From contig JAPLSK010000168.1 in the NCBI GenBank assembly GCA_026398675.1, forward strand, positions 1 to 10,993: 10,993 bases of DNA, given 5' to 3'. Numbering within the stretch: position 1 is the first letter of the stretch; each line of letters opens with the position of its first letter. The translations under genes and the position numbers were made by a program. The stretch comes from a bacterium (GTDB taxonomy: Bacteria > RBG-13-66-14). The notes under the pieces are model-generated. The model worked only from the letters and a program-made list of their open reading frames with translations, had not been told where the DNA came from and made no database searches. Below are positions 1 to 6,539 of the stretch, piece after piece.

Positions 1-1383
1 GTTCTCCACGCTCTGAACCCGCTCGAGCTCCTCGCCCAGCCTCCCCGCGGTCGCCAGGGCGTCCTCCAGGGCGGATCGCTTGTCGAAGAGGCTCTGCAGC
101 CGGTCGTCGAAGGAGGCGGACTCGAGGCGGAGCTTCGCGAGCTTCTCCTCGAACTGGCCGACCTCGGCCAGCCGCTCCCGGAGGGTGTTGGTGCGGACGT
201 CCATCTCGTCGAGCTGCTTGGTCTGTAAGGCGAGCTGGTTGTGCTGGCTGGCGAGCTCGGTACGGCCTTCCTCCATCTCCTGGAGGGCGAGCTTGAACTG
301 CGCGGCCGATTCCCGTGCCTTGGCGCCCTCGGCCTGGGCGGTCTTCGTGGCCGCCAGGACGGCCTCCACCTCGGCCTTGGCGGCCAGGATGGACTGCATC
401 CGCAGCTCCAGCGCGTCTATGGCCTGACGGGTCTCGGTGACCTGGGCCATCTGCTGGTTGATCTTGTTGACCTGGGCCTCGATGTCCCAGAAGACCACAT
501 TGATCCGGGCCTGCTCCGCGGCCACCTTCTCGACTATCTCGCGCTCCCGGTCCAGGCTCTTGAACTTGTTCTTGATGTACTCGACGGACTGCTTGAGCTC
601 GTCGGCCTTGCGCTGGTAGGTGCCTATCTCGGCCAGGTCCTCGGACATCTTCTTCGTGGATTCCCGGGTGGCGTTGAGCTCCGTCGTCAGCTCGCCCAGC
701 TTGGCGACGAGGTTCTCCGTCCGGCCGTCCACGGCGCTCATGTTCCCCGAAATGGTCTCGACCTTTTTGGCGGCCTCTTCCAGGCGGGTCTGGAGCTTGG
801 TTATCTCCTCCCCCTCGCGCTTCAGGTCGGCCAGGTTGTCGGCGACCTCGGCGGCCTTGGCGTCCAGTTGGTCCAGCCGGCTGGAGACCTTGGCCAGTTC
901 CTGGTTGGCCTTGACGACCCCCGTCTCGCTCTTCAAGAGACGGTCCAGCTCCTGCCGGTAGCCGGACAGGTTGTTCTCGAAGCCCCGCAGCTTCTCCTCG
1001 GTCTCGGCGATAACGGTGTCCAGCTTGCCCGCCACGTCCCGCACGCGCTTCTTGGACTTCTCGATGACCTTCGAGGTGAGCCGGATCTCGTCCAGGTCGG
1101 TGGTTATCTGCTCCCGGGACCCGGAGACCTCGCGCAGGCCGTCGGCCAGCTCTTGTATCTCCTTGCCCTTTTTCTTGACGAGGTCGAGGTTCTCCTGCGT
1201 GTGCTTGGTCTCGTCCGCAAGCTCCCGCAGGACGCCTTCGGACTTGGCGAAGAGCTCGGTGAGCTTGTCGCGGATCTGCAGGTACTGCTTGTCATCGCCC
1301 TTGGATTGGGAAAGCGACAGGCTTGAGATGAGGTTTTCTTCCCACTGCTCGGGCTTCTCCGCGGGTTTTTCTTTCTTTCCCAT
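1..1383 (-). CDS. Long coiled-coil protein, C-terminus beyond the window (partial)
   Basis: The frame is open from the ATG at 1383 to the window edge: 461 residues with no stop. It begins MGKKEKPAEK and has no signal peptide or membrane segment, so it is probably cytoplasmic. From about residue 35 it is nearly continuous charged heptad-type helix, rich in Glu, Lys, Ala, Leu and Gln, with almost no Pro and only scattered Gly, as in SMC-like or filament-forming coiled coils. No Walker motif or other enzymatic motif appears in the visible part. A short Trp-containing segment (VVFWD, near residues 296-300) is the main break in the heptad pattern. A TTGACA-type promoter lies about 45-70 bases upstream, and a weak AGGGGG ribosome site sits 5 bases before the ATG. 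It is separated by 146 bases from the HD-GYP gene upstream. Function not recognised; a structural or scaffolding role is inference. Confidence 0.85.
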   Translation of the reverse strand, partial: MGKKEKPAEKPEQWEENLISSLSLSQSKGDDKQYLQIRDKLTELFAKSEGVLRELADETKHTQENLDLVKKKGKEIQELADGLREVSGSREQITTDLDEIRLTSKVIEKSKKRVRDVAGKLDTVIAETEEKLRGFENNLSGYRQELDRLLKSETGVVKANQELAKVSSRLDQLDAKAAEVADNLADLKREGEEITKLQTRLEEAAKKVETISGNMSAVDGRTENLVAKLGELTTELNATRESTKKMSEDLAEIGTYQRKADELKQSVEYIKNKFKSLDREREIVEKVAAEQARINVVFWDIEAQVNKINQQMAQVTETRQAIDALELRMQSILAAKAEVEAVLAATKTAQAEGAKARESAAQFKLALQEMEEGRTELASQHNQLALQTKQLDEMDVRTNTLRERLAEVGQFEEKLAKLRLESASFDDRLQSLFDKRSALEDALATAGRLGEELERVQSVEN

Positions 1384-1426
1384 AGGGGCCCCCTGGTATT
1401 GTCAGCCGAAACTGCAAACGCCTACA

Positions 1427-1455
1427 ATTTAATGACTCCGTCGGCCGTTTGTCAA
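1427..1455 (-). promoter_or_regulatory. Probable sigma-70-type promoter of the coiled-coil gene
   Basis: On the minus strand a perfect -35 TTGACA (1455-1450) is followed by a 17-base spacer and TTAAAT (1432-1427), which matches four of six positions of TATAAT. The predicted transcript start lies near 1420, giving a leader of roughly 37 bases before the ATG at 1383. The spacing and the perfect -35 are seen directly; activity is inferred. Confidence 0.55.
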
Positions 1456-1529
1456 GACTTAATAGAACCGATGTCGTTGTGGATGCGCCAATTCCGGCGC
1501 TCTTCACCGCTTTCCCGACCCGTGCGGCG

Positions 1530-2945
1530 CTACGGCTCTTCGTAGCAGCCCTTCTCGATGAAAAGAGGCACCAGATCGGGGTCGAACTGCTCCCCGGCGT
1601 TGCCCTCCAGCTCGAGGAGCGCCCGCTCGGTGGTCAAAGGGTGGCGGTAGGGCCGCTCCGAGGTCATGGCGTCGTAGGCCTCGGCGATGGCCAGGATGCG
1701 GGCCGGGAGCGGAATCTCTTCCCCGGCCAGCCGGTTGGGGTAGCCCTCGCCGTCCCAGCGTTCGTGGTGGTAGCGGATGGTGCGGGCCGCCTCCTCCAGG
1801 TAGGGGATGCCCCCCACGAGCGCCTCGCCGACGATGGTATGCCGCCGCACCACGACCCACTCCGCCTCGTCCAACGGGGTGTCCTTGCCGAGTATCTCCT
1901 CGGCCAGGCCGACTTTGCCGATGTCGTGCAGGACCGCGGCGAAGGAGAGGGAGGTCAGCTCCTCGGGCCCGAGGCCCCGGGCCCGGCCCAGGCGCACGGC
2001 GTAGCGCATCACCCGGTCCGAGTGGCCGCGGTGGTAGGCGTCCCGGGCCTCCAGCGCGTTGATCATGGTGCGCACCGTGGCCAGGTAGGAGCTCTCCACG
2101 ATCGAGTGGCGGGCCAGGCGCTCCACGAAGACCGCGAGCTGGCCGTGGAGGGTCTCCAGCCGATCGAGGAACTCCTGGGCCGCCTCGGGCTTTTTCCAGA
2201 CTAAAAAGACGTGGTAGGCGAAGGGGACGGGGCCGAAGGCCATCCCCACGCCGGAGCCGGGCTTCAGGTCGAAGCTCGCCTCGAAGCGCAGGAAGTGCTT
2301 GTTCTGCATGGGCTTGATCGGGGTATGGCGGGTGGGGAGCTTGCCCAGCTTGTCGAAGGCCTCCTCGAGCTCCCGGCGTCCGGGGAGCGTGACCCCCTCG
2401 GCGCGGGCCCCCACGTCGCCGTCGGGACGGCGCCAGAGGGCGACCGTGGCGTCGGCTTCGAAGATCTCCCCCAGGTAGGCGACCAGCTCGCCGAAGAAAG
2501 ATTCGGGGTCCAGCTCGGCCCCGAGCCGGTTCTCCATCTCACGCAGGCCCGTGAGAGCGGCCAGCTCCAGGCGCAGGTTGGTGTTGAGCGGCTTGGAGTC
2601 GGGGGCGGTGACGCAGAGTTCCGCGTAGGGCGCGAGCTGGAGCCTGAGGAGTTGGGAGAGGACGACCAGGTCCACCTTCGCGCCGTCCCCCCGGCGGCAG
2701 ATTATCACCTGCATCAGCCCCGGGACCTCGGGGTGGATGCTGAGCGCCTCGCAGCCCCCACCGCAGTCTATGACCCGGTCGTGGGCCTTGGTGAGCCTCT
2801 CGAGGCAGGACGAGTCCGGGGTGGTGGAGAAGGCGGGGCAGTGGTCCTTGGTGGAGCCGAGCCGCTCGATGCCGCCCTTGGTGAGGACGACGAGCTGGGT
2901 GCGGGTGGTGAGGGCGAAGTCGTTCAACAGATCGGCAAGCTTCAT
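1530..2945 (-). CDS. HD-GYP domain protein with Cys-rich PocR-like N-terminus (probable c-di-GMP phosphodiesterase)
   Basis: 471 residues from the ATG. The C-terminal 170 or so residues are an HD-GYP domain: HSDRV (about 308-312), the HDIGK metal motif (340-344), RRH (about 367-369), HHERWDGEGYP (393-403) and YDAM (424-427). These are the metal-binding and GYP signatures of enzymes that hydrolyse cyclic-di-GMP to pGpG or GMP, and all look intact. The first 90 residues carry Cys36, Cys47, Cys61 and Cys65 in a C-x10-C-x13-C-x3-C layout that resembles PocR-type ligand-sensing domains; this is pattern resemblance, not proof. Residues about 135-285 look like a degenerate GAF-type linker. There is no membrane segment, so it is a cytoplasmic sensor-effector. 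The start at 2945 is preferred over an in-frame GTG at 2954 because a good Shine-Dalgarno site overlaps that GTG. Confidence 0.93.
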   Translation of the reverse strand: MKLADLLNDFALTTRTQLVVLTKGGIERLGSTKDHCPAFSTTPDSSCLERLTKAHDRVIDCGGGCEALSIHPEVPGLMQVIICRRGDGAKVDLVVLSQLLRLQLAPYAELCVTAPDSKPLNTNLRLELAALTGLREMENRLGAELDPESFFGELVAYLGEIFEADATVALWRRPDGDVGARAEGVTLPGRRELEEAFDKLGKLPTRHTPIKPMQNKHFLRFEASFDLKPGSGVGMAFGPVPFAYHVFLVWKKPEAAQEFLDRLETLHGQLAVFVERLARHSIVESSYLATVRTMINALEARDAYHRGHSDRVMRYAVRLGRARGLGPEELTSLSFAAVLHDIGKVGLAEEILGKDTPLDEAEWVVVRRHTIVGEALVGGIPYLEEAARTIRYHHERWDGEGYPNRLAGEEIPLPARILAIAEAYDAMTSERPYRHPLTTERALLELEGNAGEQFDPDLVPLFIEKGCYEEP

Positions 2946-2950
2946 GGGGG

Positions 2951-2956
2951 TCACCT
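2951..2956 (-). promoter_or_regulatory. Ribosome binding site that decides the HD-GYP start
   Basis: AGGTGA on the minus strand lies 5 bases before the ATG at 2945. The alternative in-frame GTG start at 2954-2952 lies inside this same motif and has no comparable site of its own, which favours the ATG. Confidence 0.6.
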
Positions 2957-2982
2957 GTCCGGGGCTTACGTAATGTCTAACC

Positions 2983-3150
2983 CTATAAATATAGCACAGA
3001 AAAGCCGAAGTGGCTCACCGCCTTGTCAACCTTTTCCAGGACGATCGTTTCTACGGCGGTCTCGGCCCGTTCCCGCATGGCCCGCAGTTGCGATTCGCGG
3101 CTTACGTCGTGGAGGTTCTTCGAGCTGCGGGCGTAGAGGGCGCATTTAAT
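2983..3150 (-). pseudogene. Possible decayed N-terminus of a serine recombinase (resolvase-like)
   Basis: A 55-residue frame, overlapping the end of the lipoprotein gene and closed by TAG at 2983, reads IKCALYARSSKN..., then SRESQLRAMRERAE, then VLEKVDKAVS. This resembles the start of serine recombinases: a strand ending in YAR-x-S with the catalytic serine, then ESQ/E-x-QL and R-x-x-A helix residues, then a D-x-A-S-like segment. Where the starting Met would be expected there is ATT (Ile), and the frame stops after about one third of a catalytic domain, so it cannot be a working enzyme. The frame extends further upstream to 3255, but there it is only the shadow of the lipoprotein gene. The resemblance rests on a few motif residues and could be chance. 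Confidence 0.35.
2984..2993 (-). promoter_or_regulatory. AT-rich possible -10 region before the HD-GYP gene
   Basis: The minus strand reads TATATTTATA about 40 bases before the ATG at 2945, an AT island in GC-rich surroundings that could supply a -10 element. No good -35 lies 16-18 bases upstream of it; a TTGACA at 3029-3024 is about 30 bases away, which is too far. Weak call. Confidence 0.25.
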
Positions 3151-3520
3151 CGTCTCGGTCCTCCTGCGTGACCTCCCAGGTGTAGCCGTCTTCGGGGATT
3201 TCCACGTCGTAGCGGGTATAGGTCGCGCCGTTTTCGTTTTCGCAGCGGATGTCATAAATGTTATAAGAATCTATCGGCAACACGATTTTTACACTTTCCC
3301 CCGGTGCCAGTTCCCCTTCCCAGAACCGCCCGAAACCCCAGTCGGGTTCCCCGTCTATAGACCGACAGCCGATTATCTTAACGATGTTGTACCAAGTCAG
3401 TCCGTTGGTTATCGTCAGGTAGGCGTGCCCCGGGTCCAGGCCGTCGTCGCCCGTCGGCGCGGTGCAGGCCAGCGGCAAAAGAGAGAGAAGGGCCAGGAGG
3501 CTAATCAGAAACCCCTTCAT
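3146..3520 (-). CDS. Small putative lipoprotein, function unknown
   Basis: 124 residues. The N-terminus is a short signal peptide: MKGF, a Leu-rich core, then LPLAC with Cys19 as the likely lipidated residue. The -3 position is Pro rather than the usual Leu, so the lipobox is imperfect. The mature part, about 105 residues, is acidic and looks like a single beta-sandwich: YLTITNG near 34, a WGFGRFWEGELAPGES stretch (61-76), then an IVLP strand and NIYDIRCENENG (87-98). This 'unstructured start, L-x-PGES turn, YDIR strand' pattern resembles small secreted or envelope beta domains seen in many environmental bacteria, but I cannot assign a function. Two further Cys (52, 93) could form a disulphide. 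GGAGG (3530-3526) lies 5 bases before the ATG. It sits alone between the MFS/SpeE-like gene and the recombinase-like remnant. Confidence 0.8.
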   Translation of the reverse strand: MKGFLISLLALLSLLPLACTAPTGDDGLDPGHAYLTITNGLTWYNIVKIIGCRSIDGEPDWGFGRFWEGELAPGESVKIVLPIDSYNIYDIRCENENGATYTRYDVEIPEDGYTWEVTQEDRDD

Positions 3521-3532
3521 CTTTTCCTCCGA

Positions 3533-3554
3533 GTAGACGGCATCTCCCGTCTAC
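3533..3554 (-). repeat. 8-bp perfect hairpin just upstream of the lipoprotein ribosome site
   Basis: GTAGACGG (3533-3540) is a perfect inverse of CCGTCTAC (3547-3554), with a 6-base loop. It lies 3 bases upstream of the GGAGG of the lipoprotein gene and about 58 bases past the stop of the gene upstream. No T-run follows on the minus strand, so an intrinsic terminator is unlikely. It may be a 5'-leader structure or an operator. Confidence 0.4.
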
Positions 3555-3611
3555 GGCTTGAACGGCGCCCTCCGTGCCGCCCGGTCTAACTCGGATCACA
3601 GCGTTCCGGCA

Positions 3612-5930
3612 TCAGGGACGGTACGTCTCGATGGCGCGGAGGTTGTCGTGGATGGTCGCCGGGGCGTGGAAGTTTCGCGGGGCGGAGTACTCGACGACGG
3701 GGCGGTCGTCGGTGACCGGCTCGAAGCCCCGCACGTACTCGCGGAAGGCGTCGTCGTCCAGGGCCAGCCGGTCCAGGAGCGCCGCGGGCCCCGGCACCCC
3801 CACCTCGGTCAGGGTGCGGACGATTTCGGGGTTGCGGGCCGCCGCGGCGAAACGCTCCGGGTCCGCGCGCAGCGGCTCGTCGGAGCCCAAAAGAACGATG
3901 TCGTTCCCGGTGAGCCAGAGCTGGACGTGGGAAAAGGCCCGGCCGAAGGCGGCGGCCAGCATCCGCACGTCGCGCACGGAGAGCTGGTAGAGCGGTATCC
4001 ACTGGGCGACGACCCCGCCGGGCTTGAGCGCCCGTTTGCAAAGCTCGTAGTAATCCACCGTGTAGAGGTTGACCACACCGGCCACGGCGGGCGGCATCGG
4101 CTCGGCGGTGATGACGTCGTAACGCCGGTCCGTGCACAGGAGGTAGTTCCGCCCGTCGTCCACTATCACCCGGGCCAGGGGGTTGTCCAGGACGTCCAGG
4201 TTGAATTTGGCGAAGAACGGGGCGCACTCCAGCACCGCCGGGGCTATCTCCACGCAGTCCACCCGCTCAACCGTGTCGTACACCGCCAGGGCCCCGAAGG
4301 TGGAACCCGACCCGAAGCAGATGACCAGCACATCCTTGGGGTCCGAGTGGACCAGCATGGGCAGGTGGGCCAGCATACGGTTCTTGCGCATGTCGCTCAC
4401 GGCGGTGTAGGTGGCCTGGTTCCCGTCAATGACCAGCCGGCGGGTGGTCATCCCCCCGTTGGCGGGGTCGTCGGTGCGCTCGCGCACCTCCACGGTCCCC
4501 GACTCACTTTCGTCGTAGAAGAGGAGCGTCTCGCCGGGAGCGAGGAAGTTCTCGCCCAGGCGGTCGAAGGGTAGCCAGAGGGTGCCGAAGGCGAGGGTGG
4601 CGGCGCAGGAGGTCAGGGCCAGGGTCCTTTTTTCGAGCCAGCGCCACGCCGCCGCCGCGGCCACCACCACCGACAGCCCCGTCAATAAAAGCAGGCTCCC
4701 CTGGAACCCCAGGAGCGGGATTAACACAAAGCCGGTCGCCACGGCGCCCAGGATGGTCCCCGCCGAGTTGGCGGCGCAGAGCTCGCCCACACGCCGGCCC
4801 ACCCCGCCGGTCTCCCGGGCGTAGAGCCGGACCGCCACGGGGAAGAGCATTCCCAGAAGAAACGTCGGCAGGAGCATGACCACCAGGGTCAGCACCAGGG
4901 AGCTGGCCACGAGGGAGCCCCAGCCGGTGAGCCCTCCGACCACGCCCTGGCTGAACCGGCCCAGCGCCAGGGGCCAGTTGAGCGCCAGCCCCGTGGTCGC
5001 CAGCGCGGTGAGGCCCACCCCGATCTCCCCCCAGACGAAGGCCCGCTGGGGTTTCTTGAGCCGCTTCACCAGCCAGGAGCCGAAGGCCCCCCCGAGCGCC
5101 AGGCCCACCAGGTACACCGCCAGCATGGCCGAGAAGGTGTAGGTGACGTTGGAGAACCAGAGGATGAGCATCCGGTTCCACACCAGCTCCAGCCCGAGGG
5201 CGGCGAAGCCGGAAATCGCGTAGAGCCAGAGGAGGAGGCGTCCTTTCCTGTCGGACGGCGCGATCCCTCCGACCGCGTGGGGCTTCAGCTCCGCCGAGTC
5301 CGCGCGCGAGAGGGCAAATGCTCCTCCCGCCGCAGCCAGGTTGATGCCCGCCGCCAGCATGGTCGAGCCCCAGAGGCCCAGGTGCTCGATCAAAAAGAAG
5401 CCGGTCGCCAGCGTCCCGACGACGGCCCCCGCGGTGTTGAGGGTGTAGAGGAGGCCGGTGCGGCGACCGATGGCCTCCCGGGTGCGGCTGGTGTGCCGGG
5501 CCAGGGCGGGGAGCGTGGCCCCCATGAGGGTGGTGACGGGAAGTAAAACCAGGAACGCCAGGACGGCCCGCACCGCGGTGAAGACGAACCCGGAGCCGCC
5601 GGTGGCGCCGTAGAGCGGAACGTAGAGGAGCTGGGCGAGCTGGAGTAAAAGCGGGACGAGGAGCCCGGTGGCGGCCACCCCGGCCTGGAGGAGGGCGTAG
5701 AAGAAGAGCGGCCGCCGCATCCGGTCGGCCACGCGGCCCAGGAGCCAGCTCCCCAGCGCCATCCCCCCCATGAACGCGGCCAGGACCGTCGTCGCCGCCT
5801 GGCTCGTCACGCCGAAGACGAAGGAAAGCTGGCGCAGCCAGACGACCTCGTACACGAGGCCGGCGACACCGGAGATGAGGAACAGTCCGGCCACCGCCGG
5901 CAGCTGGAACTTTTCGAGCCTGGCCGTCAC
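3612..5930 (-). CDS. MFS-like membrane protein fused to spermidine-synthase-like domain
   Basis: 772 residues. Residues 1-450 are a polytopic membrane region made of two related halves: LFLISGVAGLVYEVVW near 16-31 mirrors LYAISGFAALGLELVW near 236-251, and LYTLNTAGAVVGTLATGF near 161-178 mirrors a similar block near 384-401. Residues about 460-745 are a soluble class-I methyltransferase-like fold of the spermidine synthase family: a glycine-rich loop CFGSGSTFGA (538-547), acidic ribose-binding VEIAP (560-564), VDDGRNYL (590-597), YDVITAEP (604-611) and LKPGGVVAQWIPLY (635-648). The Asp pair usual after YDVI in true aminopropyltransferases (the D-S-x-D loop) is replaced by TAEPMPP, so spermidine synthesis is doubtful; substrate unknown. 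It starts with GTG, with GGAG 4 bases upstream. The family is common in environmental bacteria as 'fused MFS/spermidine synthase'. Confidence 0.9.
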   Translation of the reverse strand: MTARLEKFQLPAVAGLFLISGVAGLVYEVVWLRQLSFVFGVTSQAATTVLAAFMGGMALGSWLLGRVADRMRRPLFFYALLQAGVAATGLLVPLLLQLAQLLYVPLYGATGGSGFVFTAVRAVLAFLVLLPVTTLMGATLPALARHTSRTREAIGRRTGLLYTLNTAGAVVGTLATGFFLIEHLGLWGSTMLAAGINLAAAGGAFALSRADSAELKPHAVGGIAPSDRKGRLLLWLYAISGFAALGLELVWNRMLILWFSNVTYTFSAMLAVYLVGLALGGAFGSWLVKRLKKPQRAFVWGEIGVGLTALATTGLALNWPLALGRFSQGVVGGLTGWGSLVASSLVLTLVVMLLPTFLLGMLFPVAVRLYARETGGVGRRVGELCAANSAGTILGAVATGFVLIPLLGFQGSLLLLTGLSVVVAAAAAWRWLEKRTLALTSCAATLAFGTLWLPFDRLGENFLAPGETLLFYDESESGTVEVRERTDDPANGGMTTRRLVIDGNQATYTAVSDMRKNRMLAHLPMLVHSDPKDVLVICFGSGSTFGALAVYDTVERVDCVEIAPAVLECAPFFAKFNLDVLDNPLARVIVDDGRNYLLCTDRRYDVITAEPMPPAVAGVVNLYTVDYYELCKRALKPGGVVAQWIPLYQLSVRDVRMLAAAFGRAFSHVQLWLTGNDIVLLGSDEPLRADPERFAAAARNPEIVRTLTEVGVPGPAALLDRLALDDDAFREYVRGFEPVTDDRPVVEYSAPRNFHAPATIHDNLRAIETYRP

Positions 5931-5992
5931 GGGGCTCCGATTTGTCGGCGCGTTTTTGGGGAAGGTCCCGCGGCCGGCGCGGGATGCCCCGT

Positions 5993-5998
5993 ATTATA
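5993..5998 (-). promoter_or_regulatory. Possible -10 element of the MFS/SpeE-like gene
   Basis: A perfect TATAAT on the minus strand, 62 bases before the GTG start. The expected -35 position is GC-only and does not resemble TTGACA, so this is a partial promoter match that may depend on an activator or an alternative sigma factor. Confidence 0.35.
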
Positions 5999-6088
5999 CA
6001 CCAATCCGGGGCGGCGGCGCCCCTCCCGGTGTCGTGCGAATGCGGGCCACCCTCCGCCTGCGGGTTGGGGTGAGGGTTGCCGCGTGTC

Positions 6089-6111
6089 CCCTCTCCCCTA
6101 TGGGGAGAGGG
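6089..6111. repeat. REP-like hairpin, CCCTCTCCCC stem
   Basis: CCCTCTCCCC (6089-6098) pairs perfectly with GGGGAGAGGG (6102-6111) around a 3-base loop. GGGGTGAGGG occurs to the left (6067-6076) and AGGGTGAGGGG to the right. No T-tract follows, so it is a dispersed repeat rather than a terminator. Confidence 0.7.
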
Positions 6112-6250
6112 CTAGGGTGAGGGGTGCCTTAGAAAATATAGACGCGGATTTTCCCAATCGCGGCGGCCCGCAGAGGACTCGTCCTACGGGGCCGCCCTAC
6201 GTCATCGCAATCCGTGAGGCACGGGCCGGGGTGAGGGTCGGAGCGGCCCC

Positions 6251-6273
6251 CCCTCTCCCTGAGAGGGAGAGGG
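6251..6273. repeat. REP-like hairpin, CCCTCTCCCT stem
   Basis: A 10-bp perfect stem: CCCTCTCCCT (6251-6260), GAG loop, AGGGAGAGGG (6264-6273). It is preceded by GGGGTGAGGG at 6228-6237. Same design as the hairpins at 6089, 6470 and 10639. Confidence 0.7.
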
Positions 6274-6280
6274 AACATGC

Positions 6281-6302
6281 GGGCGACCGTGGACGGTCGC
6301 CC
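6281..6302. repeat. GGGCGACC hairpin with 6-base loop
   Basis: GGGCGACC (6281-6288), loop GTGGAC, GGTCGCCC (6295-6302), followed by CTAC. The same 8-bp stem and loop size recur at 10545-10566. Confidence 0.7.
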
Positions 6303-6329
6303 CTACGGGGTCGCCGGATATTGACGTAG

Positions 6330-6351
6330 GGGCGGGTCTCCACACCCGCCC
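6330..6351. repeat. GTAGGGGCGGGT hairpin with 6-base loop
   Basis: GGGCGGGT (6330-6337), loop CTCCAC, ACCCGCCC (6344-6351), with GTAG immediately to the left. It faces the preceding hairpin head to head: CCCCTAC on one side and GTAGGGG on the other. Confidence 0.65.
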
Positions 6352-6385
6352 GCGGGTTTCGCCACCGCCTTGCGCCTGAATGTAG

Positions 6386-6437
6386 GGCGGGGATTTTAAC
6401 CGAGCGAAGCGAGCTATGCCTCCGGCAAATCCCCGCC
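6386..6437. repeat. Long inverted repeat with GGCGGGGATTT arms
   Basis: GGCGGGGATTT (6386-6396) and AAATCCCCGCC (6427-6437) are perfect 11-bp inverted arms, 30 bases apart. The interior contains CGAGCGAAGCGAGC, itself able to fold. A 52-base palindromic unit of the kind dispersed between genes. Confidence 0.65.
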
Positions 6438-6469
6438 GCTTATTATCAATGGTGGCCCTCACCCTCAAT

Positions 6470-6490
6470 CCCTCTCCCGGAGGGAGAGGG
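6470..6490. repeat. REP-like hairpin in inverse orientation
   Basis: CCCTCTCCC (6470-6478), GGA loop, GGGAGAGGG (6482-6490). It is flanked on the left by CCCTCACCCT, the complement of the GGGGTGAGGG flank seen at the other copies, so this copy is inverted. It lies about 50 bases past the stop of the M50 protease gene. Confidence 0.65.
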
Positions 6491-6539
6491 AAGCCGCTAC
6501 ACCCCTCACCCTAGTCCCACGTCTACACGGCTGACCGCA

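Larger units (their letters stand above)
5931..6539. other. Gene-free repeat island of GC-rich hairpins
   Basis: 609 bases with no credible gene on either strand. It contains at least six near-perfect hairpins of two or three recurring designs (listed separately), along with several copies of GGGGTGAGGG or its complement next to CCCTCTCCC / GGGAGAGGG stems. Parts recur at 10541-10745, including the 17-base string CCCTACGTCATCGCAAT at 6195-6211 and 10589-10605. This looks like an accumulation of dispersed, non-coding REP/MITE-like units. Confidence 0.7.

Noticed and set aside
241..1326. 361-residue plus-strand open frame
   Set aside because: Leu/Gly-rich antisense shadow of the coiled-coil gene; the minus frame gives a coherent coiled coil with promoter and start.
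1485..1500. GCGCC/GGCGC hairpin past the HD-GYP stop as a terminator
   Set aside because: Only a 5-bp stem and no T-run on the minus strand.
3024..3029. TTGACA as a -35 for the second HD-GYP gene
   Set aside because: The nearest AT-rich -10 is about 30 bases away instead of 16-18, and the hexamer lies in the recombinase-like frame.
3032..3145. 37-residue frame starting with ATG directly after the lipoprotein stop
   Set aside because: Pro/Arg-rich with no motif. The alternative frame at 2983-3150 shows more protein-like character.
3558..4574. 338-residue plus-strand open frame
   Set aside because: Antisense to the MFS/SpeE-like gene, with no motifs.
6202..6468. 88-residue minus-strand open frame in the repeat island
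   Set aside because: It is built from hairpin repeats and has Arg/Pro/Gly-rich composition with no ribosome site.
6470..6490. Hairpin after the M50 gene as an intrinsic terminator
   Set aside because: No T-tract follows, and the same hairpin occurs at several places unrelated to gene ends.
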